This document shows, piece by piece, positions 22,810 through 26,227 of a stretch of DNA of 26,227 nt. Every line of letters begins with the position of its first letter. The first letter of the stretch is position 1. The stretch comes from Thermococcus sp. GTDB lineage: Archaea; Methanobacteriota_B; Thermococci; Thermococcales; Thermococcaceae. Both the position numbers and the translations under genes were made by a program. The stretch lies in contig JALVWX010000225.1 of NCBI GenBank assembly GCA_027023165.1, positions 1 to 26,227 on the forward strand. Reading direction: 5' to 3'. The notes beneath the pieces are model-generated. The model was given only the letters and a program-made list of their open reading frames with translations, did not search any database and had not been told where the DNA came from.

Positions 22810-23205
22810 TTATGGCGAGAACTTTTCCATGAACTCAGTGGGGGTGTAGACCTCGGAGAGCCAGTCGAAGTGCTTTTTGTTGTTCGTAACCAGCGGAGCG
22901 TTGAGCTTCACCGCGAGCGAACCTATCATGTAGGCCCTCGCGTTCTTGGAGAAGGCCCAGCGGCCGAGGGCGCTTTGGACAACTATCTCCGCTGATTCCT
23001 CGTCAAAATCCATAATTTCCAGAGAGACCGATTCGAATACTGCTTTCACCTTGCTCTTGGCCTCGAGAAGTCCTTTTCTTCGTGCATATCGGTAGAGGAC
23101 TTCCATGTAAACCACTGAACTTGCCACGGGTTGAAACGGAGAATCCATGAGCCACTCAAGAAACCTCCTGTCATTGAAAACGTTGGTATCGAGCACAACT
23201 TTCAC
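22810..23205 (-). CDS. vapC: VapC-type PIN-domain toxin, catalytic Asp replaced
   Basis: A 131-residue PIN protein. Family knowledge: VapC toxins are metal-dependent ribonucleases that cut tRNA or rRNA when freed from VapB. Present: Asp6 in VVLDTNVF and Glu35 in VVYMEVLYRY. The third acid, normally in a DAxI segment, appears as Ala91 in NARAYMIGSLA, and the following LVTNNKKHF has Asn at the last acidic site. Thus only two of four usual acids are visible, and activity may be weak or lost. The start GTG overlaps the antitoxin stop as GTGA, with GGAGGG upstream. It is the downstream gene of the pair. Confidence 0.88.
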   Translation of the reverse strand: MKVVLDTNVFNDRRFLEWLMDSPFQPVASSVVYMEVLYRYARRKGLLEAKSKVKAVFESVSLEIMDFDEESAEIVVQSALGRWAFSKNARAYMIGSLAVKLNAPLVTNNKKHFDWLSEVYTPTEFMEKFSP

Positions 23206-23450
23206 TTTTCTCCCTCCAGCTCTTTTAGAGTCCTCTCGATGCCCCTGGCGAGGCCCTGTCTCGTTTCCTCGACGGTCTCGTCGATATCTTTCATGATCTC
23301 CGTGAACTCCTGGAGGAGATCTTCGAACTTCATCAGAATGTACGAATCCCCCTGGCGCACAAAAACTACTTCATCCCCCGCCTTAATCCCAAGGGCGTTT
23401 CGAACTTCTTTCGGAATAGTTACCTGGTATTTCTTCGTTACAACTGGCAT
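23202..23450 (-). CDS. vapB: VapB-type AbrB-fold antitoxin
   Basis: An 82-residue antitoxin. Residues 1-45 are a swapped-hairpin AbrB/MazE DNA-binding domain (VTKKYQVTIPKEVRNALGIK, then GDEVVFVRQGDSYILMKF). The C-terminal half is a charged helix (EEFTEIMKDIDETVEETRQG-like) expected to wrap the toxin. Family knowledge: it neutralises VapC and, with it, represses its own promoter. ATG 23450 is preceded by GGTGA; the alternative TTG at 23462 is unlikely. Its stop overlaps the toxin start by four bases. An inverted repeat lies upstream at 23466-23492. Confidence 0.9.
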   Translation of the reverse strand: MPVVTKKYQVTIPKEVRNALGIKAGDEVVFVRQGDSYILMKFEDLLQEFTEIMKDIDETVEETRQGLARGIERTLKELEGEK

Positions 23451-23465
23451 TACATTCACCAATAG

Positions 23466-23492
23466 GTATTACGTATCTTCGCCTGATAATAC
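23466..23492. promoter_or_regulatory. Inverted repeat upstream of vapB, possible autoregulatory site
   Basis: GTATTA (23466-23471) and TAATAC (23487-23492) in inverted orientation with a 15-base spacer. The right arm reads GTATTATC on the minus strand and may also be the TATA box of vapBC. Position fits VapB self-repression, but arms are short. Confidence 0.35.
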
Positions 23493-23545
23493 TTTCGGAG
23501 GGAGAGGATTTAAGAGGGCGCAAACAAAGGTTCACCGGTGAGGCC

Positions 23546-24151
23546 ATGCTAGTCCATCACCTCTACTCGGGCGGAAAGGACTCCAGCTTAGCCGCGTGGA
23601 TACTAACGAGGCTCGGCTACGATGTCGAGCTGGTTACGGTGAGCTTCGGCCTGCTCGACAACTGGCGCTTCGCCAGGGAAACCGCCGAGAGGCTCGGCTT
23701 CGAGCATAGGGTTATCTACCTGCCACGGGAGACGCTGGAGAGAGCGGCGGAGATGGCCGTTAATGACGGCCACCCCAACAACGCCATACAGTTCATCCAC
23801 GAGAGAGCTTTGGAGGCGATAGCGGCGATGCCGGAAGTCGAGAGGGTCAGCGACGGCACTAGGAGGGACGACCGCGTTCCCTTACTCGACCTGCCGAGGG
23901 CACGCTCGCTGGAGGACCGCTTCAACGTCGCTTACGTAAGGCCCCTCCTCGGTCTCGGCTACAGGACGATAAGGGAGCTAACTGAGAGGCTCTTCATCGT
24001 TGAGGTCAGGGAGAGCGAGCAACTCCAGAAGTCGGACTACGAGGTCGAGCTGAGGTACCTTCTCCGTGAGAATGGCATCGACCCTCTTGAAATCTTTCCA
24101 AAGAGCCACTACCAGTCGAGGGTTCTGGGCTGGAAAGGGGAAGGGATTTAA
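23546..24151 (+). CDS. PP-loop ATPase (COG2117-like)
   Basis: A 201-residue member of the N-type ATP pyrophosphatase superfamily. The PP-loop is YSGGKDSS at residues 7-14, followed by a Rossmann-like core (YDVELVTVSFGLLDNWRFA) and SDGTRRDDRVPLLDLP, which is typical of the archaeal group once described as a tRNA-thiolation-like PP-loop protein. Such enzymes adenylate a substrate, often a tRNA base or amide, before sulfur or nitrogen transfer. No zinc-binding cysteines are visible, so it differs from the TtuA/Ncs6 thiolases. ATG 23546 follows GGTGAG; TATA-like GATTTAAG at 23507-23514. Divergent from vapBC. Substrate unknown. Confidence 0.85.
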   Translation: MLVHHLYSGGKDSSLAAWILTRLGYDVELVTVSFGLLDNWRFARETAERLGFEHRVIYLPRETLERAAEMAVNDGHPNNAIQFIHERALEAIAAMPEVERVSDGTRRDDRVPLLDLPRARSLEDRFNVAYVRPLLGLGYRTIRELTERLFIVEVRESEQLQKSDYEVELRYLLRENGIDPLEIFPKSHYQSRVLGWKGEGI

Positions 24152-24153
24152 AG
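24145..24153 (+). promoter_or_regulatory. TATA box of the 255-residue gene, overlapping the previous stop
   Basis: GATTTAAAG includes the TAA stop (24149-24151) of the PP-loop gene. Predicted transcription start near 24175, with only a short leader before ATG 24184. Confidence 0.5.
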
Positions 24154-24183
24154 CCTTTCATCAATTTTCTTGGGGGCCTAAAA

Positions 24184-24951
24184 ATGAAAGTATTACAGGT
24201 CCTTGGCAGGGGACCGTTCTCCACCAAAGCTAATCGCCTCGTTGAGAAGACGGTATCGGCCATGGAAGTTCTTGAAGATTCGCTTGTGTTTGGAGAGTCT
24301 GTGGAGGCGGAGTCTGGAGTGTTTAAAGCGGCGAGCTCCGTGTTGCTGGGGCCAAAGGTAGGTGCGAGGGGTTCCAGGTACTACACGTCCGGATGGCTAT
24401 TCAACACCTCAAGGAAGTTCGTCCCTGATGAAAGAGTTCTTTCCAGCGAGCTCCCGTTGGTTCCACGTGAGTATCACCTTGAAATAGACGTCCCCGGGTC
24501 TGGCCTGATGAGGCTCCCCGGCTACAGGCTCAAAAACGGGGTTCTTCTTCTCTACACTACTCCAAAATACGTGTTCAAGTTCCCGAGCGACGTTTTGAGT
24601 GCTGGAAGCATGGAAGACTACGCCCAGTTGTCCTTAAAACCGCTCGAGAGCGGTTTTGAAGGTGAACTCACCTTCAACCTAGTAAAGGCTGAGTACGTGA
24701 GTCTGGACCTGCTGGGTGAACTCATTGGGGATCAGGTGTTCTTCGGGTCCGAACCGGGAAGGGTGAAGTACGAGTTCCTCTCCGAGCCGCTCTTAGTGGT
24801 GTCCCATGAGAAGAGTCTGGACGTGCCCAAGCTCCAGAAGGTACTTGGAGTGGTCTCCCTACTGAGCGGCCACGGGGATTTCACCCTCAGGCTGGAGGTT
24901 GGAAAAGCGAAGGGAGAAATGAGATTCTCCGTTTATCTGCCCGAGGAATAA
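24184..24951 (+). CDS. Unknown 255-residue protein
   Basis: I do not recognise this protein. It is soluble, with no signal peptide, membrane helix or metal/nucleotide motif. The first 80 residues are helix-rich with small-residue runs (ESVEAESGVFKAASSVLLG). The rest looks beta-rich (REYHLEIDVPGSGLMRLPGYRL, VLLLYTTPKYVFKF, and a final TLRLEVGKAKGEMRFSVYL). ATG 24184 has its own promoter overlapping the preceding gene. It converges tightly on the L18Ae gene, with one base between the two stops. Codon use and base composition look native, so it is probably a lineage-specific gene rather than a recent import. Confidence 0.75.
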   Translation: MKVLQVLGRGPFSTKANRLVEKTVSAMEVLEDSLVFGESVEAESGVFKAASSVLLGPKVGARGSRYYTSGWLFNTSRKFVPDERVLSSELPLVPREYHLEIDVPGSGLMRLPGYRLKNGVLLLYTTPKYVFKFPSDVLSAGSMEDYAQLSLKPLESGFEGELTFNLVKAEYVSLDLLGELIGDQVFFGSEPGRVKYEFLSEPLLVVSHEKSLDVPKLQKVLGVVSLLSGHGDFTLRLEVGKAKGEMRFSVYLPEE

Positions 24952-24952
24952 A

Positions 24953-25183
24953 TCAGAGGCCACTGAGCTTCCTGACGATGGGGTTCTCGGCCTCTTCGGG
25001 CTTTATCTCTTCAACGCTCTCGATCCATATCTTGTTCCTCGGAACGCGGTGCTTGCTGCCGACCTCGGAGTAGAGTATCTCAACGACGTCCTCGGCCTTG
25101 AGGCCGCGGTACTCCCTGGTGAACCTCTCCTTCTTTCCGTTCCTCTCAAAGACGCCCTTAACGCGGAAGACCTTAACCTCCAT
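24953..25183 (-). CDS. rpl18a: Large-subunit ribosomal protein L18Ae (LX)
   Basis: A 76-residue archaeal LX protein, the short counterpart of eukaryal L18A/L20e. Landmarks: [48 protein letters not shown] and [22 protein letters not shown]. It is a 50S surface protein. ATG 25183 follows GGAGGTG. Last visible gene of the L39e-L31e-aIF6-L18Ae operon, 17 bases after aIF6; in many archaea prefoldin alpha and FtsY follow, but not here. Confidence 0.97.
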   Translation of the reverse strand: MEVKVFRVKGVFERNGKKERFTREYRGLKAEDVVEILYSEVGSKHRVPRNKIWIESVEEIKPEEAENPIVRKLSGL

Positions 25184-25200
25184 TTCTCACACCTCCGTCA

Positions 25201-25887
25201 TCAGTCAAGGAAACCCAACGCTTCTTCAATCTTAACTATCTCCGGTCCGGTGGTGAGGTGTCCGACGACGACACCGTGAGAGTTCGCCAGCAGGCAGGAG
25301 CCGACGAACGGAACGCCCATGTTGGCGGTTCCGACGTAGACGTCGACCTTGAAGAGGTCGCGGAGCCACTCAAGCTCCTCGTCGGTCGCCTCGGGGTGGA
25401 CTAAACCGCCCCTGTTGGTGACCACTCCAACGCTCCCAACCGCGTGGTAATCGCCTATCATCCCCCTCTCAACCTCGACGCCGAGTATATCCTCGAGCTT
25501 CTTTGCCTCCTCGCGGGTGAACTTGGCGCTCACCAAGGCGGCCTTGTCGTTCGCCAGGATGAGGTTACCGAAGGCGGTCAGCGTGCTCCTGAACGGGACG
25601 ACCTCGAGGTCAACGCCGTGCTCCCCGAGCTGCCCGTTTATTGCATCAAGCTCTGCATCCCAGACGTACCAGGGGACGATTATAGCGTTGGAGTTGCCGG
25701 CGGCAAAAATTCCAACTATCCTGGACTTCATTATGCTCGTCTCGATGAGCGGAACCTTCAAAACGTCCCTGAGAACCTCGAGCTTCTTCTCGCCGAGGCC
25801 CTCCCTAACCAGGACTACCCTATCCGTTGCGGTACCGTAGACACCGAGATACGGGGAGTTCTCAAAATCGAGCCTTTCTATGTGCAT
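25201..25887 (-). CDS. Translation initiation factor 6 (aIF6)
   Basis: A 228-residue aIF6 of normal length. It binds the 50S subunit near L23/L24e and prevents early joining with the 30S subunit. The five-fold pseudo-symmetric repeats are visible as recurring strand-turn units (SPYLGVYGTATDRVVLV, IVGIFAAGNSNAIIVP, FGNLILANDKAALVS, VGSVGVVTNRGGLVHP and PFVGSCLLANSHGVVVG). ATG 25887 follows GAGGTGA. It sits between L31e and L18Ae, the standard archaeal arrangement. Confidence 0.98.
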   Translation of the reverse strand: MHIERLDFENSPYLGVYGTATDRVVLVREGLGEKKLEVLRDVLKVPLIETSIMKSRIVGIFAAGNSNAIIVPWYVWDAELDAINGQLGEHGVDLEVVPFRSTLTAFGNLILANDKAALVSAKFTREEAKKLEDILGVEVERGMIGDYHAVGSVGVVTNRGGLVHPEATDEELEWLRDLFKVDVYVGTANMGVPFVGSCLLANSHGVVVGHLTTGPEIVKIEEALGFLD

Positions 25888-25914
25888 CTCGTCACCTCGC
25901 TAAATTAAAAGGGA

Positions 25915-26184
25915 TCAAGCGAGGGAGACCTTGGCGATCCTCTTGCCTTCGTTCTCCTCGACGACGACCTTGACGCGGAGCCTGCTCGGCGGCTTCTCGG
26001 CGCCGCGCTCCCAGATCTTCTCGTTGACGTCGGTACCTATGATGACCTCGTCAGCCTTGGCGTGCCTGGCTATCCACTCGCGGACGAAGCGAGCGGCTCT
26101 CGGTGCCCTCTTCCAGCGCGGAACGCGCTTCTTTATCTTCTGAATCGGGACGACGAATATAACTTCCTCACCCGGCTTGATCAT
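25915..26184 (-). CDS. rpl31e: Large-subunit ribosomal protein L31e
   Basis: An 89-residue archaeal/eukaryal L31e. It lies near the exit tunnel of the 50S subunit. Landmarks are [48 protein letters not shown] and the C-terminal strand [13 protein letters not shown] 26184 follows GAGGTGAT, ten bases after the L39e stop. Confidence 0.98.
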   Translation of the reverse strand: MIKPGEEVIFVVPIQKIKKRVPRWKRAPRAARFVREWIARHAKADEVIIGTDVNEKIWERGAEKPPSRLRVKVVVEENEGKRIAKVSLA

Positions 26185-26194
26185 TCAAATCACC

Positions 26195-26227
26195 TCACTC
26201 CTTAAGCTTGGTCCTTCTCCACATTCT
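26195..26227 (-). CDS. rpl39e: Large-subunit ribosomal protein L39e, C-terminal end (truncated by window)
   Basis: The last ten codons of a minus-strand frame read RMWRRTKLKE then stop, the conserved end of L39e (usual ending R-x-WRR-x-KLK). Its place directly upstream of L31e and aIF6 fits the archaeal L39e-L31e-aIF6 operon. The rest of the gene and the operon promoter lie beyond the window. Confidence 0.9.
   Translation of the reverse strand, partial: RMWRRTKLKE

Overview
The window is a stretch of a hyperthermophilic euryarchaeal chromosome, almost certainly Thermococcales and most likely Thermococcus. Indicators are an archaeal TFB very close to the Pyrococcus/Thermococcus TFB1 type, a FEN1 with a terminal PCNA-binding motif, a Cdc48/VAT ATPase with a long insertion in D1, an ADP-forming acetyl-CoA synthetase alpha subunit, archaeal ribosomal proteins (S19e, L18Ae, L31e, L39e), aIF6, GGTGA-type Shine-Dalgarno sites and TTTAWA-type TATA boxes. 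The fairly high G+C favours Thermococcus over Pyrococcus. No rRNA, tRNA, CRISPR array or insertion sequence was seen. Genes are tightly packed on both strands.

Left part (1-8.2 kb): the 3' end of a Sua5-type threonylcarbamoyl-AMP synthase, a helical-repeat protein, a small protein with a SecB-like look, a lone nucleotidyltransferase, then an A/T-richer accessory patch (about 3.2-5.2 kb). The patch holds a 500-residue protein with a PD-(D/E)XK-like N-terminus and a frameshifted PIN-domain remnant. Core genes resume with seryl-tRNA synthetase, a 76-residue helical protein and MoeA (Mo/W cofactor).

Middle (8.2-18.4 kb): a DUF234-type ATPase, a 52-residue hyperacidic protein, a RuvC/YqgF-like protein translationally coupled to Cdc48, a PRC-barrel protein, a three-gene operon (two paralogous exported proteins plus a metallophosphoesterase), the acetyl-CoA synthetase alpha subunit and a PsiE-like membrane protein. 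The three-gene operon and the synthetase gene each carry a perfect inverted repeat between TATA box and predicted transcription start, which looks like operator architecture.

Right part (18.4-26.2 kb): an information-processing neighbourhood with FEN1, TFB, a small conserved protein, a PDCD5-like DNA-binding protein, S19e with a CRM-domain (YhbY-like) RNA-binding protein, and the L39e-L31e-aIF6-L18Ae ribosomal operon. Between these sit a membrane-anchored transglutaminase-like protein, a VapBC toxin-antitoxin pair whose toxin has lost one PIN acid, a PP-loop ATPase and a 255-residue protein of unknown family.

A recurring theme is nuclease-fold proteins with altered catalytic positions (the PD-(D/E)XK-like protein, the DUF234 domain, the VapC) plus one decayed PIN gene. 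No complete new defence or mobile system is obvious. The best candidates for undescribed biology are the RuvC-like/Cdc48 pair with its hyperacidic divergent neighbour, the paralogous exported pair with its palindromic operator, and the 500-residue accessory protein.
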